A DNA stretch of 64,000 bases from Neorhizobium vignae (GCF_000732195.1 NZ_JNNU01000024.1:1-64000), one strand, 5' to 3'; numbered from the stretch's first letter, positions 49,954 through 59,465 are shown. Notes: a model not told the origin generated them from the sequence alone. Translations and numbers: made by a program.

Positions 49954-51363
49954 TCAGGCCGAATAATACATGTCGAACTCGACCGGATGTGGCGTCATTT
50001 CGAAGCGCATGACTTCCACCATCTTGAGTTCGATATAGGCGTCGATCTGGTCGTCGTCGAAGACGCCGCCGGCGGTCAGGAACTTGCGGTCGCGATCGAG
50101 ATTTTCGAGGGCTTCGCGCAGGGAACCGCAGACGGTCGGGATCTTCTTCAGTTCCTTCGGCGGCAGGTCGTAGAGATCCTTGTCCATGGCCTTGCCGGGA
50201 TGGATCTTATTCTTGATGCCGTCGAGGCCGGCCATCAGCATGGCGGCAAAGGCAAGATAGGGGTTTGCCAGCGGATCCGGGAAGCGGACTTCGACGCGCT
50301 TCGACTTCGGTCCTGTGCCGAAGGGGATGCGGCACGAAGCCGAGCGGTTGCGAGCCGAGTAAGCGAGCAGAACCGGTGCTTCATAACCCGGGACGAGACG
50401 CTTGTAGGAGTTCGTCGTCGGGTTGGTGAAGGCGTTGATCGCCTTGGCATGCTTGATGATGCCGCCGATATAGAAGAGGCAGCTCTCGGAAAGGCCGGCA
50501 TATTCGTCGCCGGCGAAGGTCGGCTTGCCGTCCTTCCAGATCGACTGGTGCACGTGCATGCCCGAGCCGTTGTCGCCGAAGATCGGCTTCGGCATGAAGG
50601 TCGCGGTCTTGCCATAGGCATTGGCGACCTGGTGCACGACATACTTGTAGATCTGGATCTTGTCGGCGTTGCGCACCAGGGTGTCGAACTTGACGCCGAG
50701 TTCGTGCTGGGCGGAAGCCACTTCGTGGTGATGCTTTTCGACGACAACGCCCATCTCGGCGAGTACGGTCAGCATCTCGGAGCGCATGTCCTGCAGGCTG
50801 TCGACCGGCGGAACCGGAAAATAGCCACCCTTGACGCGCGGACGGTGACCGAGGTTGCCGGTCTCGTAGTCCGTGTCGTCGTTGGACGGCAGTTCGGACG
50901 AGTCGAGCTTGAAGCCCGTGTTATAAGGGTCCGCCTTGTACTTGACGTCGTCGAAGACGAAGAATTCCGGCTCCGGGCCGACAAACACGGTATCGCCGAT
51001 GCCGGATGCCTTCAGATAGGCCTCGGCCTTCTTGGCGGTGCCGCGCGGATCGCGGTTATAGGCTTCGCCCGAGATCGGATCGAGAATGTCGCAGAAGATG
51101 ACCATGGTCGACTGGGCGAAGAACGGATCCATGTGAACCGTCGCCGGGTCCGGCATCAGCACCATGTCCGACTCGTTGATGGCCTTCCAGCCGCCGATCG
51201 AGGAACCGTCGAACATGACGCCGTCGGCGAACATGTCCTCATCGACGCAGACGACGTCCATGGTGACGTGCTGCAGCTTGCCCTTGGGGTCGGTAAAGCG
51301 CAGGTCCACGAACTTGACGTCGTTTTCCTTGATTTGTTTCATGATTTCGCTTGCGCTCGTCAT
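49954..51363 (-). CDS. glnA: Glutamine synthetase, type I
   Basis: GlnA makes glutamine from glutamate and ammonia. The 469-residue protein matches the dodecameric GSI-beta class. It has VMFDGSSIGGWKAINESDMVLMPD, NGSGMHVHQSIWKDGKP and NPYLAFAAMLMAGLDGI. Y398 in KDLYDLPP is the residue adenylylated by GlnE in this class. The start is the ATG at 51363. It follows glnB by 72 bp on the same strand, so PII and its main target share the sigma54 promoter ahead of glnB. Confidence 0.98.
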   Translation of the reverse strand: MTSASEIMKQIKENDVKFVDLRFTDPKGKLQHVTMDVVCVDEDMFADGVMFDGSSIGGWKAINESDMVLMPDPATVHMDPFFAQSTMVIFCDILDPISGEAYNRDPRGTAKKAEAYLKASGIGDTVFVGPEPEFFVFDDVKYKADPYNTGFKLDSSELPSNDDTDYETGNLGHRPRVKGGYFPVPPVDSLQDMRSEMLTVLAEMGVVVEKHHHEVASAQHELGVKFDTLVRNADKIQIYKYVVHQVANAYGKTATFMPKPIFGDNGSGMHVHQSIWKDGKPTFAGDEYAGLSESCLFYIGGIIKHAKAINAFTNPTTNSYKRLVPGYEAPVLLAYSARNRSASCRIPFGTGPKSKRVEVRFPDPLANPYLAFAAMLMAGLDGIKNKIHPGKAMDKDLYDLPPKELKKIPTVCGSLREALENLDRDRKFLTAGGVFDDDQIDAYIELKMVEVMRFEMTPHPVEFDMYYSA

Positions 51364-51435
51364 ATGGCCTCCTCGATGTACGATGACGATGAAACCCCGG
51401 GCCTTCGGCCTCAAGGCGTTTGGATGCGGGGGCGT

Positions 51436-51774
51436 TTAGATGGCGTCCACGCCCGTTTCACCAGTGCGGATGCGGATGACTTCCTCCACGTTGGAGACGA
51501 ATATCTTGCCGTCTCCAATCCGTCCAGTCTGTGCCGCGTTGCGAATGGCTTCAATGACGGCATCCGCGTTCTCGTCCGCGAGGACAACCTCAACTTTGAC
51601 CTTCGGCAGAAAATCGACGACGTATTCCGCGCCGCGATAGAGCTCGGTGTGGCCCTTCTGGCGGCCGAAACCCTTGGCTTCGGTCACTGTGATTCCCTGC
51701 AAGCCGACTTCCTGAAGGGCTTCCTTCACTTCGTCGAGCTTGAAAGGCTTGATGATCGCTTCGATCTTTTTCAT
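51436..51774 (-). CDS. glnB: Nitrogen regulatory protein PII
   Basis: PII senses 2-oxoglutarate, ATP/ADP and, through uridylylation, glutamine. It passes the signal to NtrB and GlnE. The 112-residue protein is full length, with Y51 in the T-loop (GHTELYRGAEYVVDF) as the uridylylation site. The C-loop is GDGKIFVSNVEEVIRIRTGE. It heads a glnB-glnA operon, the usual alphaproteobacterial order, and is preceded by a good -24/-12 promoter. Confidence 0.97.
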   Translation of the reverse strand: MKKIEAIIKPFKLDEVKEALQEVGLQGITVTEAKGFGRQKGHTELYRGAEYVVDFLPKVKVEVVLADENADAVIEAIRNAAQTGRIGDGKIFVSNVEEVIRIRTGETGVDAI

Positions 51775-52117
51775 GAGAAACTATATCTCCGCTTCTCTCT
51801 TGAAGCAGGCCGTTACCCGCTCGACCATGCCAATGCAGTTATCGTGCCAAACTCGGAAGCGACTTTCAAAAAAATAATGCGGTTTTGCACTAATTCCCGA
51901 CAAAACAGCACCTTCAGTGGCAAAATCGCTGCCGTTTTTCTCAAAACTTGTGCATTGCGGCACAGGAATCGGAGTTTTTTGAAGTTTTTTCGAAACTTAA
52001 GTGATGTTGAATATAGTCAAGCTAAAGTCACATATTTAGGCAATTGCCTAATGTTTATGCCTTTCTGGCTAGAGAAGTGGCGCTTGTTTTCTGATCATCT
52101 TTCCGTTCAATAGCGCT
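51775..52117. other. Intergenic control region glnB / NAD(P)HX repair gene
   Basis: This 343-bp divergent region holds the sigma54 promoter of glnB. The right half is AT-rich and must contain the promoter of the plus-strand gene at 52118, which I cannot pin down. No gene or RNA structure is evident. Confidence 0.5.
51834..51849 (-). promoter_or_regulatory. Sigma54 (-24/-12) promoter of glnB-glnA
   Basis: On the minus strand the text TGGCACGATAACTGCA fits the RpoN consensus TGGCAC-N5-TTGCA with one mismatch. It lies 60 bases ahead of the glnB start. Half-sites GGTGC and GTGCA further upstream (around 51880-51915) may be NtrC-binding elements, giving nitrogen-starvation control. Confidence 0.75.
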
Positions 52118-53599
52118 ATGGATGGTTCGCTTGTTTCACTGCTTCTGACGCCCGACGAGATGGCGGCGGCGGATGCCGCTTCTGCCCGGTCCGGCATTCC
52201 GTCCTTTGACCTGATGGACAGGGCAGGCCGCGCGATTGCTGCCGCCGCGCTTCGGCATTTTCCCGGCGCCTTGCGTTTTGTCGCACTCTGCGGTCCCGGA
52301 AACAATGGGGGGGACGGATATGTGGCGGCCCGCGTACTTGCCGAAGCCGGCGCCACCGTCGACGTCCACCATCTCGGCGATCCCGGAACACTGAAAGGCG
52401 ATGCAAGGCGGGCGCGCGACCTCTGCGGCCTGGCGTCGAAACCGCTCGAAGCCTATCGGCCGCAAACCGGCGACGTGGTGGTCGACGCGTTGTTCGGTGC
52501 CGGCCTGACCCGCAATGTGCCGGACATTGTCGCGGAAGTGATCCGCAGGGTCGGCGAGGCGGGGATACCGGTTCTCGCAGTTGACCTGCCGTCCGGTCTC
52601 TGCGGGAGGCGGGGCGGGGCGCTCGGAGCCGCCTTCCTGGCCGCCCATACGGTCACCTTCATGACTAGGAAGCCGGGTCACCTGCTGCTGCCGGGCAGGT
52701 CTCTCTGCGGTGACGTCGAGGTTTTCGATATCGGTATTCCAGCCCGCATCATCCGCGAGGTTACCGGCAAGGTGAGAGAGAACGGACCCGAATTGTGGAG
52801 TGGTCAGCTGGCCGCGCCGGGAAGCGACACCCACAAATATCGCCGCGGACACTTGGCCGTGTTCTCGGGCGAGGCTGGCAAGACGGGTGCGGCTCGGCTT
52901 TCGGCGGCCGCAGGCCTGAAGGCGGGGGCAGGCTTGGTGACGGTCGGTTCGCCAAGTGATGCCATGCCGGTCAATGCGGCCTCGCTGACTGCGATCATGC
53001 TGCACCAGGTGGACACGGTCAAAGACCTGGAAAACTGGCTTCACACTGCAAAGCTTGCCGCTTTCGTGCTCGGACCGGGATTTGGCATCGGCAAGAAGGC
53101 GAGGCAGTTCGCGCTGGCATTGAAGGATCGGCCGCTGGTGCTCGACGCAGACGGGATCACCTCGTTCAAGGAAAAGCCTTCGGACCTGTTCGATGGCTTT
53201 GCCGGCGGGGAGCCCCGTCTGGTGCTGACGCCGCACGAGGGCGAATTCGCCCGCCTGTTTCCCGACATCGCCGCGGATGAAAACCTGAGCAAGGTGGAAA
53301 AGGCGGTGGCGGCTTCCGCCCGCGCTCATGCTGCCATTGTCTACAAGGGCGCCGATACGGTGATCGCTGGCCCCGACGGACGCGCTTACATCAATACCAA
53401 CGGACCGCCGTGGCTGGCGACTGCCGGTTCCGGCGACGTTCTGGCCGGCATGATCGGCGCATTGCTCGCCCAGGGCATGCCCGCTTTCGAGGCGGCCGCT
53501 GCCGGCGTCTACCTGCATGGAGAAGCCGGAAAGCGCGCGGGCAGGGGCATGACGGCCGAGAACCTCGCCGCCCATGCCGGCATCGGGCTGGATCCCTAG
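52118..53599 (+). CDS. nnr: Bifunctional NAD(P)H-hydrate epimerase / ADP-dependent dehydratase
   Basis: This enzyme repairs NAD(P)H that has become hydrated (NADHX, NADPHX). The 493-residue protein has the N-terminal YjeF_N epimerase domain (about 8-215, with GPGNNGGDGYVAARVL) and a C-terminal ribokinase-like dehydratase domain (about 225-480: KYRRGHLAVFSGEAGKTGAARLSAAAGLKAGAGLVTV, LDADGITSF, LTPHEGEFARLFP, GSGDVLAGMIGALLAQG). Both halves look intact. Its stop shares a CTAG with the stop of the convergent DUF72 gene. Confidence 0.94.
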   Translation: MDGSLVSLLLTPDEMAAADAASARSGIPSFDLMDRAGRAIAAAALRHFPGALRFVALCGPGNNGGDGYVAARVLAEAGATVDVHHLGDPGTLKGDARRARDLCGLASKPLEAYRPQTGDVVVDALFGAGLTRNVPDIVAEVIRRVGEAGIPVLAVDLPSGLCGRRGGALGAAFLAAHTVTFMTRKPGHLLLPGRSLCGDVEVFDIGIPARIIREVTGKVRENGPELWSGQLAAPGSDTHKYRRGHLAVFSGEAGKTGAARLSAAAGLKAGAGLVTVGSPSDAMPVNAASLTAIMLHQVDTVKDLENWLHTAKLAAFVLGPGFGIGKKARQFALALKDRPLVLDADGITSFKEKPSDLFDGFAGGEPRLVLTPHEGEFARLFPDIAADENLSKVEKAVAASARAHAAIVYKGADTVIAGPDGRAYINTNGPPWLATAGSGDVLAGMIGALLAQGMPAFEAAAAGVYLHGEAGKRAGRGMTAENLAAHAGIGLDP

Positions 53600-54408
53600 C
53601 GTCGGCTTTCCAGGAGTTCGCGCATCGCCATCGCGCCATAGGGCGCGTTCACCTTGCCCTCGTGGATGAAGAAGGCGAAGACGTCGCGCGGCTTCTTCTT
53701 GACGTCACGCTTCTCGTCGACCAGCGGCAGATCGTCCGGCACGCCGCCCTCAGCCCAGGTTTCCAGCCTTTTCGCCCAGGCCTTCATATCCTCTTCCGCA
53801 TAACAGGTCTTGATATCGTCCGACCCCTTCTGCAGGCGCGCGTAGACGAAATCCGCCGTGACATCGGCGATCATCGGATAGTCGAAATGGTCGGCACAGA
53901 CGGGCGCAATGTTGTATTTCGAAAGCAGCGCGACGAATTCCGGCACCTTGAATGTGTCGTTGCGGACCTCGACCACATGAGTCAGGTCCAGCCCGTCCAG
54001 CTTGTTCGGCAGCAGTTTCAGGAAGGCTTCGAAATCATCCGCTTCGAACTTCTTGGTCGGCGCGAACTGCCAGAGCAGCGGCCCGAGATGGTCACCGAGC
54101 TCGGTCAGGCCCTGGGTCAGGAATTTTTCGATCGACTCCCCCGCCTCGGCCAAAACCTTGCGGTTGGTGGTGAACCGGCTTGCCTTTAGCGAAAAGATGA
54201 AGCGGTCTGGAACCTCGGATGCCCATTTGGCAAAGGTCTCCGGCTTCTGCGATCCGTAATAGGTGCCGTTGACTTCGATGACTCTAAGCTTGCTGGCGGC
54301 ATATTCGAGCTGTTTTTTCTTCGCCAGTTTTTCAGGATAGAATGTGCCTTCCCACGGCTCGAAGGTCCAGCCGCCGATGCCCGTGCGAATAGTGCCGGCT
54401 TTGGTCAT
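53596..54408 (-). CDS. DUF72-family protein
   Basis: This 270-residue TIM-barrel-like protein is of the DUF72 (YecE) family: IRTGIGGWTFEPWEGTFYPEKLAKKKQLEYAASKLRVIEVNGTYY, FSLKASRFTTNRKVL, LGPLLWQFAPTKKF and YARLQKG, with a Cys-poor core. The biochemical function is unestablished. The gene lies between uvrA and the NAD(P)HX repair gene and is convergent with the latter. Confidence 0.88.
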   Translation of the reverse strand: MTKAGTIRTGIGGWTFEPWEGTFYPEKLAKKKQLEYAASKLRVIEVNGTYYGSQKPETFAKWASEVPDRFIFSLKASRFTTNRKVLAEAGESIEKFLTQGLTELGDHLGPLLWQFAPTKKFEADDFEAFLKLLPNKLDGLDLTHVVEVRNDTFKVPEFVALLSKYNIAPVCADHFDYPMIADVTADFVYARLQKGSDDIKTCYAEEDMKAWAKRLETWAEGGVPDDLPLVDEKRDVKKKPRDVFAFFIHEGKVNAPYGAMAMRELLESRR

Positions 54409-54432
54409 GAATTGCCTCCCTTGTGCGGAGGT

Positions 54433-57360
54433 TCACTCCGCCGCTTCCACCTTCTTCATCGGCCGCCGCTCCAGCAGTTCCTTCAGGAAATGGCCGGTAT
54501 AGGACCGCTTTTCCTTGACGATCTGCTCGGGCGTACCGGCCGCGATCACTTCGCCGCCGCCGGTGCCGCCTTCCGGGCCGATATCGATGATCCAGTCGGC
54601 CGTCTTGATGACCTCGAGATTGTGCTCGATGACCACCACGGAATTGCCCTGGTTCACCAGTTCCTGCAGCATTTCCAGAAGCTTGGCGACGTCATGGAAA
54701 TGCAGGCCGGTCGTCGGCTCGTCGAGGATATAAAGCGTGCGTCCCGTCGAGCGTTTCGACAGTTCCTTGGCTAGCTTGACGCGCTGCGCCTCGCCACCCG
54801 AAAGCGTATTGGCCTGCTGGCCGACCTTGATGTAGCCGAGGCCGACATCGAAAAGCGATTGCAGCTTGTCGCGCACCGCCGGCACCGCCGAGAAGAACTC
54901 GACGCCTTCCTCGACCGTCATGTCCAGCACGTCGGCGATCGACTTGCCCTTGAAGGTGACGTCGAGCGTCTCGCGATTGTAGCGCTTGCCGTGGCAGACG
55001 TCGCAGGTGACATAGACGTCCGGCAGGAAGTGCATCTCGATCTTGATGACGCCATCACCCTGGCAGGCTTCGCAGCGGCCGCCCTTGACGTTGAAGGAGA
55101 AACGGCCCGGCTGATAGCCGCGGGCTTTTGCCTCCGGCAAGCCGGCAAACCAGTCGCGGATCGGCGTGAAGGCGCCGGTATAGGTGGCCGGGTTCGAACG
55201 CGGCGTGCGGCCGATCGGCGACTGGTCGATATCGATCACCTTGTCGATATGCTCGAAACCGTCGATCCTGTCGTGCTCGGCCGGGATCTCGCGGGCGCCC
55301 ATGACTCGGCGCGCGGCGGATTTGTAAAGCGTCTCGATCAGGAAGGTCGACTTGCCGCCGCCGGACACGCCGGTGACGGCGGTGAAGACGCCAAGCGGAA
55401 TGGCGGCGGTTACATTTTTCAGGTTGTTGCCGCGGGCGCCAAAAACCTTGATTTCCTTGCCCTTCTTCGGCTTGCGGCGCTCCGCCGGTACCGGCACGCC
55501 GAGTTCGCCCGACAGATATTTGCCGGTCAAGGATTTCGGGTTGGCCATCACCTCGCTGGGCGTGCCTTCCGCCACCACCTGTCCGCCATGGATGCCGGCT
55601 GCCGGGCCGATATCGACCACATAGTCGGCACTCATGATCGCGTCTTCATCATGCTCGACGACGATCACCGTATTGCCGATGTCGCGCAGGTGTTTCAGCG
55701 TATCGAGCAGGCGGGCATTGTCGCGCTGGTGCAGGCCGATCGACGGCTCGTCGAGCACGTAGAGCACGCCGGTCAGGCCGGAGCCGATCTGCGAGGCAAG
55801 CCGGATGCGCTGGCTTTCGCCGCCGGAGAGCGTGCCGGAATTGCGCGACAGGCTGAGATAATCGAGGCCGACATCGTTCAGGAACCGCAGGCGCTCGCGG
55901 ATCTCTTTCAGAATGCGGACCGCGATCTCGTTCTGCTTGGCGTTCAACTGTTCAGGAAGCCCCTCGAACCAGTCGCGCGCGATGCGGATCGACATCTCGG
56001 TGACCTGGCCGATATGCAGCTTGTTGATCTTTACGGCGAGTGCCTCCGGCTTCAGGCGATAGCCGTTGCAGGCCGGGCAGGGGGCTGCCGACATGTAGCG
56101 TTCGATCTCCTCGCGCGCCCAGGCGCTGTCGGTTTCCTTCCAGCGGCGTTCGAGGTTCGGCACGATGCCTTCGAAATTCTTGACCGTCTTGTAGGAGCGG
56201 GCGCCATCGGCATAGTGGAACTCGATCTTTTCCTCGGTGCCTTCGAGGATGGCCTTCTGAGCCTCTTCGGAAAGTTCGTTCCAGCGGCTGGACAGCTTGA
56301 AATCGAAAACCTTGCCCAGTGCCTCGAGCGTCTGATTGTAGTAGGGCGACGTGGATTTCGCCCATGGCGCAATCGCGCCGTCGCGCAGCGTCCGGGCAGG
56401 TTCCGGCACGATCAGCGCTTCATCCACCTTCTGCTGCGAGCCGAGACCGTCGCAGGTCGGGCAGGCGCCAAAGGGATTGTTGAACGAAAACAGCCGCGGC
56501 TCGATTTCCGAAATGGTGAATCCGGAAACGGGGCAGGCGAACTTTTCAGAGAACAGCACCCGTTCGTGCGTCTCGTTGAGAGACTTGTTCGCAGATCCGC
56601 CGGCCGAAGTCTCTTCCGGCGGCAGCGGCTTGTCGGCGAACTCGGCGACCGCCAGCCCGTCGGCCAGTTTCAGCGAGGTCTCAAGGCTGTCCGCCAGGCG
56701 CGCGGCAATATCGGAGCGGACCACGAGCCGGTCCACGACGATGTCGATATCGTGCTTGTATTTCTTGTCGAGCGCCGGAACGTCGGCGATCTCGTAAAAC
56801 TGGCCGTCGACCTTGACGCGCTGGAACCCCTTTTTCATGAGGTCGGCGAGTTCCTTCTTGTACTCGCCTTTACGCCCGCGGATCATCGGCGCCAAAATAT
56901 AAAGACGCGTGCCTTCCTCGAAGGCGAGGATGCGGTCGACCATCTGGCTGACCGTCTGGCTTTCGATCGGCAGGCCCGTCGCCGGTGAATAAGGCACGCC
57001 CACGCGCGCAAAAAGCAGGCGCATATAGTCGTAGATTTCGGTGACCGTTCCGACGGTCGAGCGCGGATTGCGCGACGTCGTCTTCTGCTCGATCGAGATC
57101 GCCGGGGAAAGTCCGTCGATCTGGTCGACATCCGGCTTCTGCATCATTTCCAGGAACTGGCGCGCATAGGCCGAAAGACTTTCGACATAACGCCGCTGGC
57201 CTTCCGCGTAGATCGTGTCGAAGGCAAGCGAAGACTTGCCCGAACCCGACAGGCCGGTCATGACGATCAGCGAATTGCGGGGCAAATCAAGATCGATGCC
57301 CTTCAAATTATGCTCGCGCGCACCACGTATGGAAATGCTCTTCAGTTCGCTCATCTTCAT
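54433..57360 (-). CDS. uvrA: Excinuclease ABC subunit A
   Basis: UvrA is the damage-sensing ATPase of nucleotide excision repair. The 975-residue protein has two ABC modules, with Walker A GLSGSGKSSLAFD near the N-terminus and GVSGGGKSTFLIE in the second half. The two ABC signatures are LSGGESQRIRLASQIG and LSGGEAQRVKLAKELS. The zinc-binding Cys pairs CPVSGF...CPTCDG and CEACQGDG...CDVCHGKR are present. The start could also be two codons later (57354). It is divergent from ssb across a LexA box, so it is almost surely in the SOS regulon. Confidence 0.97.
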   Translation of the reverse strand: MKMSELKSISIRGAREHNLKGIDLDLPRNSLIVMTGLSGSGKSSLAFDTIYAEGQRRYVESLSAYARQFLEMMQKPDVDQIDGLSPAISIEQKTTSRNPRSTVGTVTEIYDYMRLLFARVGVPYSPATGLPIESQTVSQMVDRILAFEEGTRLYILAPMIRGRKGEYKKELADLMKKGFQRVKVDGQFYEIADVPALDKKYKHDIDIVVDRLVVRSDIAARLADSLETSLKLADGLAVAEFADKPLPPEETSAGGSANKSLNETHERVLFSEKFACPVSGFTISEIEPRLFSFNNPFGACPTCDGLGSQQKVDEALIVPEPARTLRDGAIAPWAKSTSPYYNQTLEALGKVFDFKLSSRWNELSEEAQKAILEGTEEKIEFHYADGARSYKTVKNFEGIVPNLERRWKETDSAWAREEIERYMSAAPCPACNGYRLKPEALAVKINKLHIGQVTEMSIRIARDWFEGLPEQLNAKQNEIAVRILKEIRERLRFLNDVGLDYLSLSRNSGTLSGGESQRIRLASQIGSGLTGVLYVLDEPSIGLHQRDNARLLDTLKHLRDIGNTVIVVEHDEDAIMSADYVVDIGPAAGIHGGQVVAEGTPSEVMANPKSLTGKYLSGELGVPVPAERRKPKKGKEIKVFGARGNNLKNVTAAIPLGVFTAVTGVSGGGKSTFLIETLYKSAARRVMGAREIPAEHDRIDGFEHIDKVIDIDQSPIGRTPRSNPATYTGAFTPIRDWFAGLPEAKARGYQPGRFSFNVKGGRCEACQGDGVIKIEMHFLPDVYVTCDVCHGKRYNRETLDVTFKGKSIADVLDMTVEEGVEFFSAVPAVRDKLQSLFDVGLGYIKVGQQANTLSGGEAQRVKLAKELSKRSTGRTLYILDEPTTGLHFHDVAKLLEMLQELVNQGNSVVVIEHNLEVIKTADWIIDIGPEGGTGGGEVIAAGTPEQIVKEKRSYTGHFLKELLERRPMKKVEAAE

Positions 57361-57475
57361 GCTCTCGGGAGGATCGAAGGCCCTTATGTAGTGATTGATC
57401 CGCGACTGTCGAGACGAAACTGCTGGCATGCAACGCCGTTCCCGAGTCGGTTGACAGCACTATAGGAATAAAATA

Positions 57476-57490
57476 GAACAAATAAAGAAC
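57476..57490. promoter_or_regulatory. Alphaproteobacterial LexA (SOS) box
   Basis: GAAC (57476-57479), seven bases, GAAC (57487-57490) is the direct repeat recognised by alphaproteobacterial LexA (read GTTC-N7-GTTC on the other strand). It is placed between divergent uvrA and ssb, 116 and 112 bp from the two starts, so one box may serve both promoters. Confidence 0.85.
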
Positions 57491-57601
57491 AAATTTGCCT
57501 GTGGATTAAAGATCGCAAAAACCCAATGGCTGGGCCCGATGGGCTAGAGTGCCGCGATTGATTTTTGGTGCCGTTACCGGGCGGCAGATGAGGTGATGAA
57601 T

Positions 57602-58162
57602 ATGGCTGGTAGTGTGAACAAGGTAATCCTGGTGGGGAATGTGGGGGCTGATCCTGAAATCCGCCGGACGCAGGACGGCCGGCCGATCGCCAACCTTCGC
57701 ATCGCCACGTCCGAAACCTGGCGCGATCGCAACAACGGCGAACGTCGCGAGAAGACCGAATGGCATACGGTCGTCGTCTTCAACGAAGGTCTCTGCAAGG
57801 TCGTCGAGCAATATGTGAAGAAGGGCGCCAAGCTCTATATCGAAGGCGCGCTGCAGACCCGCAAGTGGCAGGACCAGACCGGCAACGACCGCTATTCGAC
57901 GGAAATCGTGCTTCAGGGCTTCAACTCGACGCTGACCATGCTGGATGGTCGCGGCGAGGGCGGCGGTGACCGTGCTGGTTTCGGCGGCGGTGGCGGCGGC
58001 AATCGGGTCGGCAACGATTTCGGCGGTAACGACTTCGGCGGCGGTGACGATTACGAGCGCCGGCCCGCTGCGGGCGGCGCGAGCCGCGGCGCTCCGTCTT
58101 CCGGCGGTCAGCCGTCCGGCGGCAATTTCTCGCGCGATCTCGACGACGACATCCCGTTTTGA
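57602..58162 (+). CDS. ssb: Single-stranded DNA-binding protein
   Basis: SSB coats single strands in replication and repair. The 186-residue protein starts MAGSVNKVILVGNVGADPEIRRTQDGRPIANLRIATSE, the usual rhizobial OB-fold, preceded at proper distance by gaggtg; two earlier in-frame starts (57593, 57596) are less likely. After residue 115 comes a Gly-rich linker (RGEGGGDRAGFGGGGGGNRVG). The C-terminal tip is the acidic DLDDDIPF that docks partner proteins. Confidence 0.97.
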   Translation: MAGSVNKVILVGNVGADPEIRRTQDGRPIANLRIATSETWRDRNNGERREKTEWHTVVVFNEGLCKVVEQYVKKGAKLYIEGALQTRKWQDQTGNDRYSTEIVLQGFNSTLTMLDGRGEGGGDRAGFGGGGGGNRVGNDFGGNDFGGGDDYERRPAAGGASRGAPSSGGQPSGGNFSRDLDDDIPF

Positions 58163-58210
58163 TCGGTCGGTCGGCATCGATTTGTAAAGCGGCAGCTGCC
58201 TGAATATCGA

Positions 58211-59362
58211 TCAGGCGGCCGCCTTGTCGGCGAGCATCGCGACCAGGACGTCCGATTGCGAGAGAATGCCGACCAGTTTTTTGTTCTCCCGGGTGACCGG
58301 CAGGTAGTGCAGCCCCTCCTCGGCGAAGATGACGATCGCGTCTGCAATCGGCGTGTCCGGGCCAACTGTTTTGACCGGCGTCGTCATGATGTCCTTGACC
58401 GTGTCGTTCGGCGCGCTGGCGCCTGACAGAACCAGACGCAGGCGCTGCGAAAATCCGATTTTTGGCCGCCCTCTCGTCCAGTACGCCTTGTCGAGAAAAT
58501 CGGTCTGGGTGACGATGCCGACCACTTCCGCCCTGTCGTTGGTGACCGGCAGGGCCTTGAAATGGTGGACGCGCATCAGGTCGTGCGCCTCTTTCAGTGA
58601 ATTGTCCGGTGCGACCGCCACCACATCGCGCGACATGATGCTGGCGCAATTAAGATGGCCGGCGCGCCGGCGATAGGATCGCAATTCCGTCCGTCGCAGG
58701 ATCGTTTCGAGGTCGTCGCGATCGATATCCAGGAACTCGTCGTATTCCTTCAGGACATCGTCGAGGTCCGAGGAGGTGAAGCCGATACGCTGGATCGAGG
58801 CGGGATCGGTCGTGCCGTGGTCGGCCGCCGCCGGTTTGCCCGCATGTGGGTACCGACGTCCCGTCAGATTGTTGTAGGCCAGCGCGATCAGCAGCAGGAC
58901 CAGCGAATTGCCGGCGACCGGCCATAACACGAAACCGTATCCGAGTTGGTGGATCGTCGGTCCGCCGAGCACGGCCGTGAGCGCGATCGCCCCGCTTGGC
59001 GGATGCAGGCACCGAAGCGTCATCATCGCGGCGATGGCAACGGCGATCGCCACCGCCGAGGCCAGGAACGGATCGGTTATCAAAAGAGCGGCGGTCACGC
59101 CGACAAGGGCGGCGACGATATTGCCGCCGAGGATCGACCACGGCTGTGCAAGCGGGCTGGAAGGCACGGCAAACAGCAGCACGGCGGAAGCTCCCATGGG
59201 GGCAACCAGTGCCGGCAGCGTTGCATCTGCCTTCAAGGCCAGGCTTCCCAGCAATCCCGTCACCAGAATTCCGGCCAGCGCGCCAAGTGCGGCACGCAGT
59301 CTTTCCCGGGGGCTGACGGGGGTGGCTTCCGGCAGGAGCCGGCGCAACAGGCGGCGCATCAT
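58211..59362 (-). CDS. HPP-family membrane protein with two CBS domains
   Basis: This 383-residue protein has an N-terminal membrane part of about five helices (25-180) with the family motif LHPPSGAIALTAVLGGPTIHQLGYGFVLWPV. A cytosolic part follows with two CBS repeats (about 245-300: MSRDVVAVAPDNSLKEAHDLMRVHHFKALPVTNDRAEVVGIVTQTDFL; and 322-380: IMTTPVKTVGPDTPIADAIVIFAEEGLHYLPVTRENKKLVGILSQSDVL). CBS pairs usually bind adenine nucleotides. Some HPP proteins carry nitrite in chloroplasts; the substrate here is unknown. Confidence 0.85.
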   Translation of the reverse strand: MMRRLLRRLLPEATPVSPRERLRAALGALAGILVTGLLGSLALKADATLPALVAPMGASAVLLFAVPSSPLAQPWSILGGNIVAALVGVTAALLITDPFLASAVAIAVAIAAMMTLRCLHPPSGAIALTAVLGGPTIHQLGYGFVLWPVAGNSLVLLLIALAYNNLTGRRYPHAGKPAAADHGTTDPASIQRIGFTSSDLDDVLKEYDEFLDIDRDDLETILRRTELRSYRRRAGHLNCASIMSRDVVAVAPDNSLKEAHDLMRVHHFKALPVTNDRAEVVGIVTQTDFLDKAYWTRGRPKIGFSQRLRLVLSGASAPNDTVKDIMTTPVKTVGPDTPIADAIVIFAEEGLHYLPVTRENKKLVGILSQSDVLVAMLADKAAA

Positions 59363-59465
59363 GGAGACCTTCGAGTGAGGTGGGATGAATCGCGTTTTAG
59401 CAGAAAATTCCGCTCTGTCGCGCCAGTCTTAGCTAAGGCTGCGTCCTACCCAAAGGGCGCGTGGC

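Noticed and set aside
49582..52113. Open frame of 843 codons on the plus strand
   Set aside because: It covers the antisense of the EamA, glnA and glnB genes and the sigma54 promoter, and resembles no protein.
54859..56988. Open frame of 709 codons on the plus strand
   Set aside because: It is antisense to uvrA, which has all its motifs.
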